In this document: piece after piece, positions 47,424-60,291 of the stretch
Position numbering within the stretch: the first letter of the stretch is position 1
How the letters are laid out: the number at the start of each line of letters is the position of its first letter
Assembly: GCA_035610835.1 (NCBI GenBank)
Contig: CM069455.1
Location: forward strand, 19,543,874-19,607,873
DNA: 64,000 nt
From: Ophiura sarsii
Taxonomy: Eukaryota > Echinodermata > Ophiuroidea > Amphilepidida > Ophiuridae
Direction of reading: 5' to 3'
Notes under the pieces: generated by a model
Told to the model about the DNA's origin: nothing
The model's input: the letters and a program-made list of their open reading frames with translations, nothing else
Databases searched by the model: none
Program-made: the position numbers and the translations under genes

Positions 47424-48708
47424 GGGGGCGCACCACCAAATTACTCCGCATTTATGTAATAACGAAATTCGGTTAATGAAGTTCTAACATTGAAGTCACG
47501 ATTTTAATAAGAAGATAGGCTTGAAATTGCACGATATTCGGTAATATGATTGAGATATAAGTTAAGATTATATAACCAACAAATCATACTATTTTGAAAA
47601 CGTTAAGCTAAAATAGGCACGCGGATGTTCACGACAGCCGATACCCAAATATGAGTGATGTGTATCATTGAAAATAGGGTTGCGGCGCTATTTGTCGCTG
47701 TAGCGGGAAAAGTCAAGGGATAGGACCATGTTTTGACCGGTGATTTAGAGAGTTGAGATAATTTTCCGTATTTTGAGAGCAAACAGTGTCTCTCAAGTAC
47801 TGCAGAATATTTCAAAATATGACCATGAAAATGACTCTAAACACGTCTGAAAATGCGCCGCGTATAATTTACGGAGTGTCCCACGCATAAATATTCAACA
47901 GGGTTTTCCAAATTTTGGTAAAATATTCAAAAAATTGAAGACAAATGCTTGAATTTGATATCAAACACTATATCTCAAGTTTTGCAGAAAGCGCCACAAT
48001 AGCACCGTGAACATGACTGTCAACACTCAATTTTCATGAAGAGTATATTTGGTGGTGCGCCCCCTTACGGGGCGCACCACCAAATCACTCCGCATTTATG
48101 TAATAACGAAATTCGGTTAATGAAGTTCTAACATTGAAGTCACGATTTTAATAAGAAGATAGGCTTGAAATTGCACGATATTCGGTAATATGATTGAGAT
48201 ATAAGTTAAGATTATATAACCAACAAATCATACTATTTTGAAAACGTTAAGCTAAAATAGGCACGCGGATGTTCACGACAGCCGATACCCAAATATGAGT
48301 GATGTGTATCATTGAAAATAGGGTTGCGGCGCTATTTGTCGCTGTAGCGGGAAAAGTCAAGGGATAGGACCATGTTTTGACCGGTGATTTAGAGAGTTGA
48401 GATAATTTTCCGTATTTTGAGAGCAAACAGTGTCTCTCAAGTACTGCAGAATATTTCAAAATATGACCATGAAAATGACTCTAAACACGTCTGAAAATGC
48501 GCCGCGTATAATTTACGGAGTGTCCCACGCATAAAAATTCAACAGGGTTTTCCAAATTTTGGTAAAATATTCAAAAAATTGAAGACAAATGCTTGAATTT
48601 GATATCAAACACTATATCTCAAGTTTTGCAGAAAGCGCCACAATAGCACCGTGAACATGACTGTCAACACTCAATTTTCATGAAGCGTATGTTTGGTGGT
48701 GCGCCCCC
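47424..48708. repeat. Megasatellite block 3 (2 units)
   Basis: Two units; the second lacks one G in its left terminus (48060-48075). The last unit carries 'cataaaaattc' and 'gaagcgtatgtttgg', shared with the last units of blocks 5 and 6. Confidence 0.95.
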
Positions 48709-50441
48709 TTATAAGAGGCCATTTGCAGCGCAGTTTTATAGAAATTCATAATTTATCAACTAAATTATGGGCTTTAGGGATCTGTTTTCATCCGTTACTT
48801 AACAAGAGGCTGTGTGCCGAAGTAAAATACTCTGAAACAGTGTGCATATTGAATTTAAATTCGTAAAATCTATCAAACAAAGCCTTCACTGCATCCCTTG
48901 CTCAGAAAAAAAAACTTTGATAGCTAGTACTAGTAGGTGCACTATATGTAGCTTATAAACTATCCATATGTAGCTTATAAACTATCTATAGGACTAGTCA
49001 AAATGTCTACAAGAAAGCGAAAACTCGCATGGTTCAATTAGATAGGCCTCGTGAATGAAAGAACAGCCATATGTAGGGTGGCGTGGGGCCAGGGGAGCAG
49101 TTGTGGGGGGGGGGGGGAGCAATGAGGCGGTTGCTTGAAAGTCGCCAATGTTTGGACAGGAGGGGAGGGTGTATCGCCGCGATTACTAGACATACAGTGC
49201 TAGTCACAAATCCGACATGGGCCCAACTTAAACCCTAAACTCATAACCCTTGGCGCATATACTCATTATGAGTTACCCATTCCTAAACACCCCTTGGCAT
49301 AAACCCATAGCCCATAACTTTTACCCTACCCCTAACCCCTAATCCTAACCCCAACCCTAACCCCAACCCCCTAACCCGAACCCTAACCCGAACGCATGAC
49401 CCTAACCCTAACCCATAGCTCTAACCCTAACCCATCTAACCCTAACCCTATAACCCTCTAATCCTAACCCTATGACCTTATCCAACCCTGATCCTAACCC
49501 TAATGTTAACCTTAGCTCGGACCTCTAACCATAAACACTAACCCTAACCTAATCCTCTTACTGTATTGTGTTTATAGCAATTCAACCGATATCAACGGGG
49601 CCAAGGAGTCATGCCAGGCTGTCTCCCGTTGTCCACCACCCCCCCCCCCCCCCACCGCTGCCACCAGTGTATTGTAACATATCCCTAATGTAGTCTACAT
49701 ACATTACTTCGATATGTTAAACTTTCTAAGTTATGCCGACTTATTAATAATCTTGTAACGCTCACTCATAAGCGTATGTCTAACCGCGCAATCAACTCAG
49801 CGTGTGTATACGCAAAGGCGCGTTGCGTAGGTGACACAACGCATGCCCGCTTTAGTTATATTTAGAACCTAAATTACGTTTATTAATCATTAGGTAAGGT
49901 CTATGGCCTATTTACTATATAAATAACACTGTTAAAACATTATTTTTACGAGTGACATTGACAGAAATAGTTAGCATGATCTCTATCTCAGTGTATGTCA
50001 CATCATCCATAGGGCCTACATGAATTGAGTAAAAATTGTATCACATTATGGAGTGTAATATATTGTGTAGCTTTATTTTTGATAGACTATGCGTACCCAA
50101 CGGTAACATTACAAAGTTTTGATCAAATTTATTTATGAAAAACATTTTATGTTTTAAAAATGAACGGACAACATATGTTTGATGATTGACCTAATGTCGA
50201 TTTTGATATGTCAAAGCATGCATATGTTTTTAAATGAATTCGATTTGTTTAGTAAATAAGATAACATCCTGCTTGTTAAATTATTGCTATTTTTGGGGTA
50301 AACATACTGATCTTTAAATGGATGTAGTTTTAAAAGTAGGGCATGAAATTTGATGAAATTTGTTGTGTATTGTTTAGAATTTTGTTGGTAACAATATGAA
50401 AGAGATGAAATTGTCAAAATATACAATTATGGTGGTTCTAA
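48709..50441. repeat. Megasatellite spacer 3 (1733 bp)
   Basis: As spacer 1; poly-G 13, poly-C 15. It carries 'ttcataatttatc' and 'gatctgttttc' near its start, shared only with spacer 5. Confidence 0.92.
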
Positions 50442-52372
50442 GGGGGCGCACCACCAAATTACTCCGCATTTATGTAATAACGAAATTCGGTTAATGAAGT
50501 TCTAACATTGAAGTCACGATTTTAATAAGAAGATAGGCTTGAAATTGCACGATATTCGGTAATATGATTGAGATATAAGTTAAGATTATATAACCAACAA
50601 ATCATACTATTTTGAAAACGTTAAGCTAAAATAGGCACGCGGATGTTCACGACAGCCGATACCCAAATATGAGTGATGTGTATCATTGAAAATAGGGTTG
50701 CGGCGCTATTTGTCGCTGTAGCGGGAAAAGTCAAGGGATAGGACCATGTTTTGACCGGTGATTTAGAGAGTTGAGATAATTTTCCGTATTTTGAGAGCAA
50801 ACAGTGTCTCTCAAGTACTGCAGAATATTTCAAAATATGACCATGAAAATGACTCTAAACACGTCTGAAAATGCGCCGCGTATAATTTACGGAGTGTCCC
50901 ACGCATAAATATTCAACAGGGTTTTCCAAATTTTGGTAAAATATTCAAAAAATTGAAGACAAATGCTTGAATTTGATATCAAACACTATATCTCAAATTT
51001 TGCAGAAAGCGCCACAATAGCACCGTGAACATGACTGTCAACACTCAATTTTCATGAAGAGTATATTTGGTGGTGCGCCCCCTTACGGGGGCGCACCACC
51101 AAATCACTCCGCATTTATGTAATAACGAAATTCGGTTAATGAAGTTCTAACATTGAAGTCACGATTTTAATAAGAAGATAGGCTTGAAATTGCACGATAT
51201 TCGGTAATATGATTGAGATATAAGTTAAGATTATATAACCAACAAATCATACTATTTTGAAAACGTTAAGCTAAAATAGGCACGCGGATGTTCACGACAG
51301 CCGATACCCAAATATGAGTGATGTGTATCATTGAAAATAGGGTTGCGGCGCTATTTGTCGCTGTAGCGGGAAAAGTCAAGGGATAGGACCATGTTTTGAC
51401 CGGTGATTTAGAGAGTTGAGATAATTTTCCGTATTTTGAGAGCAAACAGTGTCTCTCAAGTACTGCAGAATATTTCAAAATATGACCATGAAAATGACTC
51501 TAAACACGTCTGAAAATGCGCCGCGTATAATTTACGGAGTGTCCCACGCATAAATATTCAACAGGGTTTTCCAAATTTTGGTAAAATATTCAAAAAATTG
51601 AAGACAAATGCTTGAATTTGATATCAAACACTATATCTCAAGTTTTGCAGAAAGCGCCACAATAGCACCGTGAACATGACTGTCAACACTCAATTTTCAT
51701 GAAGAGTATATTTGGTGGTGCGCCCCCTTACGGGGGCGCACCACCAAATCACTCCGCATTTATGTAATAACGAAATTCGGTTAATGAAGTTCTAACATTG
51801 AAGTCACGATTTTAATAAGAAGATAGGCTTGAAATTGCACGATATTCGGTAATATGATTGAGATATAAGTTAAGATTATATAACCAACAAATCATACTAT
51901 TTTGAAAACGTTAAGCTAAAATAGGCACGCGGATGTTCACGACAGCCGATACCCAAATATGAGTGATGTGTATCATTGAAAATAGGGTTGCGGCGCTATT
52001 TGTCGCTGTAGCGGGAAAAGTCAAGGGATAGGACCATGTTTTGACCGGTGATTTAGAGAGTTGAGATAATTTTCCGTATTTTGAGAGCAAACAGTGTCTC
52101 TCAAGTACTGCAGAATATTTCAAAATATGACCATGAAAATGACTCTAAACACGTCTGAAAATGCGCCGCGTATAATTTACGGAGTGTCCCACGCATAAAT
52201 ATTCAACAGGGTTTTCCAAATTTTGGTAAAATATTCAAAAAATTGAAGACAAATGCTTGAATTTGATATCAAACACTATATCTCAAGTTTTGCAGAAAGC
52301 GCCACAATAGCACCGTGAACATGACTGTCAACACTCAATTTTCATGAAGAGTATATTTGGTGGTGCGCCCCC
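50442..52372. repeat. Megasatellite block 4 (3 units)
   Basis: Three 641-bp units joined by TTAC. The first has 'aaattactcc' and 'ctcaaatttt'. Confidence 0.95.
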
Positions 52373-54113
52373 TTATAAGAGGCCATTTGCAGCGCAGTTT
52401 TATAGAAATTCATATTTTATCAACTAAATTATGGGCTTTAGGGATCTTTTTTCATCCGTTACTTAACAAGAGGCTGTGTGCCGAAGTAAAATACTCTGAA
52501 ACAGTGTGCATATTGAATTTAAATTCGTAAAATCTATCAAACAAAGCCTTCACTGCATCCCTTGCTCAGAAAAAAAAACTTTGATAGCTAGTACTAGTAG
52601 GTGCACTATATGTAGCTTATAAACTATCCATATGTAGCTTATAAACTATCTATAGGACTAGTCAAAATGTCTACAAGAAAGCGAAAACTCGCATGGTTCA
52701 ATTAGATAGGCCTCGTGAATGAAAGAACAGCCATATGTAGGGTGGCGTGGGGCCAGGGGAGCAGTTGTGGGGGGGGGGGGGAGCAATGAGGCGGTTGCTT
52801 GAAAGTCGCCAATGTTTGGACAGGAGGGGAGGGTGTATCGCCGCGATTACTAGACATACAGTGCTAGTCACAAATCCGACATGGGCCCAACTTAAACCCT
52901 AAACTCATAACCCTTGGCGCATATACTCATTATGAGTTACCCATTCCTAAACACCCCTTGGCATAAACCCATAGCCCATAACTTTTACCCTACCCCTAAC
53001 CCCTAATCCTAACCCCAACCCTAACCCCAACCCCCTAACCCGAACCCTAACCCGAACGCATGACCCTAACCCTAACCCATAGCTCTAACCCTAACCCATC
53101 TAACCCTAACCCTATAACCCTCTAATCCTAACCCTATGACCTTATCCAACCCTGATCCTAACCCTAATGTTAACCTTAGCTCGGACCTCTAACCATAAAC
53201 ACTAACCCTAACCTAATCCTCTTACTGTATTGTGTTTATAGCAATTCAACCGATATCAACGGGGCCAAGGAGTCATGCCAGGCTGTCTCCCGTTGTCCAC
53301 CACCCCCCCCCCCCCCCCCCCCCCACACCGCTGCCACCAGTGTATTGTAACATATCCCTAATGTAGTCTACATACATTACTTCGATATGTTAAACTTTCT
53401 AAGTTATGCCGACTTATTAATAATCTTGTAACGCTCACTCATAAGCGTATGTCTAACCGCGCAATCAACTCAGCGTGTGTATACGCAAAGGCGCGTTGCG
53501 TAGGTGACACAACGCATGCCCGCTTTAGTTATATTTAGAACCTAAATTACGTTTATTAATCATTAGGTAAGGTCTATGGCCTATTTACTATATAAATAAC
53601 ACTGTTAAAACATTATTTTTACGAGTGACATTGACAGAAATAGTTAGCATGATCTCTATCTCAGTGTATGTCACATCATCCATAGGGCCTACATGAATTG
53701 AGTAAAAATTGTATCACATTATGGAGTGTAATATATTGTGTAGCTTTATTTTTGATAGACTATGCGTACCCAACGGTAACATTACAAAGTTTTGATCAAA
53801 TTTATTTATGAAAAACATTTTATGTTTTAAAATGAACGGACAACATATGTTTGATGATTGACCTAATGTCGATTTTGATATGTCAAAGCATGCATATGTT
53901 TTTAAATGAATTCGATTTGTTTAGTAAATAAGATAACATCCTGCTTGTTAAATTATTGCTATTTTTGGGGTAAACATACTGATCTTTAAATGGATGTAGT
54001 TTTAAAAGTAGGGCATGAAATTTGATGAAATTTGTTGTGTATTGTTTAGAATTTTGTTGGTAACAATATGAAAGAGATGAAATTGTCAAAATATACAATT
54101 ATGGTGGTTCTAA
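52373..54113. repeat. Megasatellite spacer 4 (1741 bp)
   Basis: As spacer 1; poly-G 13, poly-C 22 followed by 'acaccg' instead of 'accg'; one A fewer at 53829. Confidence 0.92.
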
Positions 54114-55399
54114 GGGGGCGCACCACCAAATTACTCCGCATTTATGTAATAACGAAATTCGGTTAATGAAGTTCTAACATTGAAGTCACGATTTTAATAA
54201 GAAGATAGGCTTGAAATTGCACGATATTCGGTAATATGATTGAGATATAAGTTAAGATTATATAACCAACAAATCATACTATTTTGAAAACGTTAAGCTA
54301 AAATAGGCACGCGGATGTTCACGACAGCCGATACCCAAATATGAGTGATGTGTATCATTGAAAATAGGGTTGCGGCGCTATTTGTCGCTGTAGCGGGAAA
54401 AGTCAAGGGATAGGACCATGTTTTGACCGGTGATTTAGAGAGTTGAGATAATTTTCCGTATTTTGAGAGCAAACAGTGTCTCTCAAGTACTGCAGAATAT
54501 TTCAAAATATGACCATGAAAATGACTCTAAACACGTCTGAAAATGCGCCGCGTATAATTTACGGAGTGTCCCACGCATAAATATTCAACAGGGTTTTCCA
54601 AATTTTGGTAAAATATTCAAAAAATTGAAGACAAATGCTTGAATTTGATATCAAACACTATATCTCAAGTTTTGCAGAAAGCGCCACAATAGCACCGTGA
54701 ACATGACTGTCAACACTCAATTTTCATGAAGAGTATATTTGGTGGTGCGCCCCCTTACGGGGGCGCACCACCAAATCACTCCGCATTTATGTAATAACGA
54801 AATTCGGTTAATGAAGTTCTAACATTGAAGTCACGATTTTAATAAGAAGATAGGCTTGAAATTGCACGATATTCGGTAATATGATTGAGATATAAGTTAA
54901 GATTATATAACCAACAAATCATACTATTTTGAAAACGTTAAGCTAAAATAGGCACGCGGATGTTCACGACAGCCGATACCCAAATATGAGTGATGTGTAT
55001 CATTGAAAATAGGGTTGCGGCGCTATTTGTCGCTGTAGCGGGAAAAGTCAAGGGATAGGACCATGTTTTGACCGGTGATTTAGAGAGTTGAGATAATTTT
55101 CCGTATTTTGAGAGCAAACAGTGTCTCTCAAGTACTGCAGAATATTTCAAAATATGACCATGAAAATGACTCTAAACACGTCTGAAAATGCGCCGCGTAT
55201 AATTTACGGAGTGTCCCACGCATAAAAATTCAACAGGGTTTTCCAAATTTTGGTAAAATATTCAAAAAATTGAAGACAAATGCTTGAATTTGATATCAAA
55301 CACTATATCTCAAGTTTTGCAGAAAGCGCCACAATAGCACCGTGAACATGACTGTCAACACTCAATTTTCATGAAGCGTATGTTTGGTGGTGCGCCCCC
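54114..55399. repeat. Megasatellite block 5 (2 units)
   Basis: Two units; the last carries 'cataaaaattc' and 'gaagcgtatgtttgg'. Confidence 0.95.
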
Positions 55400-57115
55400 T
55401 TATAAGAGGCCATTTGCAGCGCAGTTTTATAGAAATTCATAATTTATCAACTAAATTATGGGCTTTAGGGATCTGTTTTCATCCGTTACTTAACAAGAGG
55501 CTGTGTGCCGAAGTAAAATACTCTGAAACAGTGTGCATATTGAATTTAAATTCGTAAAATCTATCAAACAAAGCCTTCACTGCATCCCTTGCTCAGAAAA
55601 AAACACTTTGATAGCTAGTACTAGTAGGTGCACTATATGTAGCTTATAAACTATCTATATGTAGCTTATAAACTATCTATAGGACTAGTCAAAATGTCTA
55701 CAAAAAAGCGAAAACTCGCATGGTTCAATTAGATAGGCCTCGTGAATGAAAGAAAAGCCATATGTAGGGTGGCGTGGGGCCAGGGGAGCAGTTGTGGGGG
55801 GGGGGGGGGAGCAATGAGGCGGTTGCTTGAAAGTCGCCAATGTTTGGACAGGAGGGGAGGGTGTATCGCCGCGATTACTAGACATACAGTGCTAGTCACA
55901 AATCCGACATGGGCCCAACTTAAACCCTAAACTCATAACCCTTGGCGCATATACTCATTATGAGTTACCCATCCCTAAACACCCCTTGGCATAAACCCAT
56001 AGCCCATAACTTTTACCCTACCCCTAACCCCTAATCCTAACCCCAACCCCCTAACCCGAACCCGAACGCATGACCCTAACCCTAACCCATAGCTCTAACC
56101 CTAACCCATCTAACCCTAACCCTACAACCCTCTAATCCTAACCCTATGACCTTATCCAACCCTGATCCTAACCCTAATGTTAACCTTAGCTCGGACCTCT
56201 AACCATAAACACTAACCCTCACCTAATCCTCTTACTGTATTGTGTTTATAGCAATTCAACCGATATCAACGGGGCCAAGGAGTCATGCCAGGCTGTCTCC
56301 CGTTGTCCACCCCCCCCCCCACCGCTGCCACCAGTGTATTGTAACATATCCCTAATGTAGTCTACATACATTACTTCGATATGTTAAACTTTCTAAGTTA
56401 TGCCGACTTATTAATAATCTCGTAACGCTCACTCATAAGCGTATGTCTAACCGCGCAATCAACTCAGCGTGTGTATACGCAAAGGCGCGTTGCGTAGGTG
56501 ACACAACGCATGCCCGCTTTAGTTATATTTAGAACCTAAATTACGTTTATTAATCATTAGGTAAGGTCTATGGCCTATTTACTATATAAATAACACTGTT
56601 AAAACATTATTTTTACGAGTGACATTGACAGAAATAGTTAGCATGATCTCTATCTCAGTGTGTGTCACATCATCCATAGGGCCTACATGAATTGAGTAAA
56701 AATTGTATCACATTATGGAGTGTAATATACATGTATTGTGTAGCTTTATTTTTGATAGACTATGCGTACCCAACGGTAACATTACAAAGTTTTGATCAAA
56801 TTTATTTATGAAAAACATTTTATGTTTTAAAAATGAACGGACAACATAATGTTTGATGATTGACCTAATGTCGATTTTGATATGTCAAAGCATGCATATG
56901 TTTTTAGATGAATTCGATTTGTTTAGTAAATAAGATAACATCCTGCTTGTTAAATTATTGCTATTTTTGGGGTAAACATACTGATCTTTAAATGGATGTA
57001 GTTTTAAAAGTAGGGCATGAAATTTGATGAAATTTGTTGTGTATTGTTTAGAATTTTGTTGGTAACAATATGAAAGAGATGAAATTGTCAAAATATACAA
57101 TTATGGTGGTTCTAA
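55400..57115. repeat. Megasatellite spacer 5 (1716 bp, most diverged)
   Basis: Same layout; poly-G 14, poly-C 10, with a shortened TTAGGG-like part (about 55921-56225) and private changes (aatctcgtaacg, gtgtgtgtcac, a small insertion at 56725). It is the most diverged spacer, as often seen at array edges. Confidence 0.92.
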
Positions 57116-57756
57116 GGGGGCGCACCACCAAATCACTCCGCATTTATGTAATAACGAAATTCGGTTAATGAAGTTCTAACATTGAAGTCACGATTTTAAT
57201 AAGAAGATAGGCTTGAAATTGCACGATATTCGGTAATATGATTGAGATATAAGTTAAGATTATATAACCAACAAATCATACTATTTTGAAAACGTTAAGC
57301 TAAAATAGGCACGCGGATGTTCACGACAGCCGATACCCAAATATGAGTGATGTGTATCATTGAAAATAGGGTTGCGGCGCTATTTGTCGCTGTAGCGGGA
57401 AAAGTCAAGGGATAGGACCATGTTTTGACCGGTGATTTAGAGAGTTGAGATAATTTTCCGTATTTTGAGAGCAAACAGTGTCTCTCAAGTACTGCAGAAT
57501 ATTTCAAAATATGACCATGAAAATGACTCTAAACACGTCTGAAAATGCGCCGCGTATAATTTACGGAGTGTCCCACGCATAAAAATTCAACAGGGTTTTC
57601 CAAATTTTGGTAAAATATTCAAAAAATTGAAGACAAATGCTTGAATTTGATATCAAACACTATATCTCAAGTTTTGCAGAAAGCGCCACAATAGCACCGT
57701 GAACATGACTGTCAACACTCAATTTTCATGAAGCGTATGTTTGGTGGTGCGCCCCC
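57116..57756. repeat. Megasatellite block 6 (1 terminal unit)
   Basis: A single 641-bp unit. Unlike other post-spacer units it has 'aaatcactcc'. Its right end is followed by TTAC and unique DNA. Confidence 0.95.
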
Positions 57757-58212
57757 TTACGCTTGCGCCAGCAATCGCGTGCGCCATGTTTTGTTTATAC
57801 GCGAGCGCGCAGCAACAGTGTAAGAGTTTGTTTACTTTTAGAAAAGTTCGTAAAATATTTAATATGTCGGTCGTACTATCCTGTATAAATGCTTATTGCG
57901 ATGCGATCTTTAAGGATAACAAACAGCCACATACAGGAATGTAGCTATGTCCACAATGAACATATTTTGGGTGAAGACCATATGTCATCACTCACTCCGT
58001 AAGCCACAATTTGAGTCCAAATAGTAGCTACCGGGTTTAAAGAAAATCAACATTTCGGTAGCGGGCCGTGCGTGACACTTCCGTGACTGTTGCGTGGCAC
58101 TGGTTGCTACGTGGGGCGAAGATCCCTGCGTATAGCGATTGCACGGACAGATGGGCAGGAATCTACACTCGGAGTCATTGGACAGACAGAATCGCCACAA
58201 ATAGTATTTAGA
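57757..58212. other. Right flank of the megasatellite
   Basis: Unique sequence starting TTACgcttgcgcc. The plus-strand ORF 57741-57944 begins in the satellite and has no recognised features. Nothing else is supported. Confidence 0.5.
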
Positions 58213-58554
58213 TGGAAAGCTCTCATATAGGGGAATTCAAAAATGCCGTTTAAACAAGTTACCCTTGACAACAAATATGTTCTGATGGGTAATTGCATGA
58301 GGAACTAGTATGCACAGTAAATTTATGAGTGAGATAGGTATAAAAATATTAATGAGCTTTAATCAAAATATGACACAAATCGATATTTTTAACATTCTTT
58401 TTCACAACATGTTACCGTTAGGTCCTATCTAAATTCCAATAGACTATTTGGATAAGTAATTATTGCGATATGCTAATTCGAATTTAAGATGGTGTTAAAT
58501 GTAAAAATCTGGACATGTAACGGGAAGGGTGACGAGTTCATAACACATGGCCAT
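58213..58554. mobile_element. Partial copy of the ATGGCCATGTG TIR family
   Basis: Inverted relative to 8150-8645: shares ATGGCCATGTGTTATGAACT at its right end, 'taggtcctatctaaattccaat' and 'gaattcccctat.tgag.gctttcc'. It stops at the position equivalent to about 8645 and lacks the second terminus. Confidence 0.65.
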
Positions 58555-60044
58555 GTTCCATTGGTTAGGTCCTTTTCTTTGTAATTTGTAAACTTAGAGG
58601 ATGTATTACTAGTACGTTTCGTATGTAGCAAGGAATGCGTACTTCTCTGGTTAGTCTTAATTACTGTATAGCTATCATAACACAGGAAAGAGGGAGGGGT
58701 GAAGCACATAATTGAACTTAGCTAATATCGTTAACACTGGACTTAATGAACGACTGTTAATATCCATTTCATGATAGGTATATGGCTGTATCTAGGTTTT
58801 TTTAATTCACAAGACATTTTCTGATAGTTGTCAGAGACTTGCATCTATCATTACCATCTCAATTCATTACTTCTTTAATAAAGGTACATTTGCTAACTTT
58901 AGAGCAAATTTTGTTTGGATTATCCTTCAAACGATATATGCATAATGAAATTGCAAAAAAACACCCCGATTTGTTCCCCGGATTTGTTCACTTTCAGATG
59001 TTTTAAACAACAAAACCGTTTAATATTACAAATTTATAAAATAGTTTTAACAAATCTTGAAAAATTAGAAAATCAATAAATTCCTTATTAAGATTGACTT
59101 TATTGACCTCTAGCTCTGTGACCTTGCACGAAGCATATATTTTTCACATAGGCTAGGTACCAAATGGCCCACTCGCTGAAAAATATCAAATGGCAGTTTT
59201 GAACATGTAGCTATCTCTGGTACGGAGCTATGAGCGTAGCGAGATGGGAGCGAGATTCGACCGAAAGGAGTTTGAAACTACCACCAAGATTGATGACTGA
59301 AGGTAAAATAGTCTGGCCCCTTCTTTATTGCTATTAAGGCATGAGTGACTCATGTTGAGTCTAGTGCCACATGTAGCCTACTCTCTGACTTGACTGATAG
59401 AGGCAATCAAATAAACAGCTGCCCTTTTAGTGCTTTGCCCTATATTATCATGACGCGCAGCTGGATAGGCAGTAAATGATGACACGAGGAAGCTATTTAC
59501 AAAGCTCTATTCCTGATCTTAACTTGCTCAACAAGTATAGATTTGTTGTATCAATTAATGCTGACACTTATTGACGGGATCTTACTCCCGGAAATGTATT
59601 TTACTGCTATTTTGCATTGTACACCGAAGTACTAGCTAGCTAGCCGTCTTACACATATCCAAGAGTACTTGTACTACTCACGTTAAAACGTTTGCTAAAA
59701 AGTAGGTCACGTGTCTTTATGTTTTGGCTAATGAATGGTAGCTCAATGTGATGATATTATGTTATATTATTATTGTTATGAATGTGAGGAAATGTATTAG
59801 TGGCAAATATTTTAAAGGGTCACAACTGATAGTACATGCCGACTGATATTAAGGCCGAACTGCAAAACCAGTACTCATGGATCAAACGTACAAGTTACTT
59901 TTACGTAAGTAATATTTCGCATCACCGTACGTACAATCAACCGTGGCAATTGAACTGAGACTAATGTAAATAATTCCCGTTTAACATAAACATTATTAAT
60001 CAAAACATATTTACATAGGTATCAATTCAATTTTCATCGGTGCT
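58555..60044. other. No feature recognised
   Basis: Non-coding AT-rich sequence; no ORF or repeat worth calling. Confidence 0.45.
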
Positions 60045-60291
60045 TTAACACTTTCCACGCGGCAGGCGGCTGCAGACGACATTCCAAATATTTACAAAAT
60101 GTTTCAAAAATGTCAGAATTATTGAATTTCATTGCCATATTCGGAATCACCAGGAGAAATGCATTGAAACAAGTACAAACATGCCTGGTATTGGTTCAGT
60201 AATCCATGAGCTAGACTTTGAAGTTTAGGAAAGGTTTCTAAAAAATCTGTTTTGTATATGGTAAAACTAATAGCCGCGTGGAAAGTGTTAA
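60045..60291. mobile_element. TTAA-flanked MITE, CACTTTCCACGCGGC family, copy 3
   Basis: Best-preserved copy: TTAACACTTTCCACGCGGC at the left and GCCGCGTGGAAAGTGTTAA at the right, a perfect 19-bp inverted pair including TTAA. 247 bp, non-coding. Confidence 0.8.

Larger units (their letters stand above)
35585..57756. repeat. Megasatellite: 21 copies of a 641-bp TIR unit in six blocks with five spacers
   Basis: Unit length is exactly 641 bp in every block (one copy has a single-base deletion at its left end, near 48068). Within blocks, units are joined by TTAC, giving a 645-bp period. Each unit starts GGGGGCGCACCACCAAAT and ends with the exact inverse, so each of the 15 unit-unit junctions is an 18-bp perfect hairpin with a TTAC loop. 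TTAC also flanks the outermost ends (35581-35584; 57757-57760), which looks like a 4-bp target duplication. Units differ by only a few substitutions. A 70-codon minus-strand ORF recurs in every unit but has no recognisable features and is not called as a gene. Confidence 0.95.

Noticed and set aside
42883..57100. A 71-codon minus-strand ORF repeated in each spacer
   Set aside because: Repeat-borne, in AT-rich sequence, with no recognisable features. Identity reflects recent duplication rather than protein conservation.
35764..57507. A 70-codon minus-strand ORF repeated 21 times in the satellite units
   Set aside because: Its conservation follows from the near-identity of the repeat units. 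The sequence has no recognisable domain, no start context, and its one amino-acid variant tracks a repeat variant. Not called as a gene.
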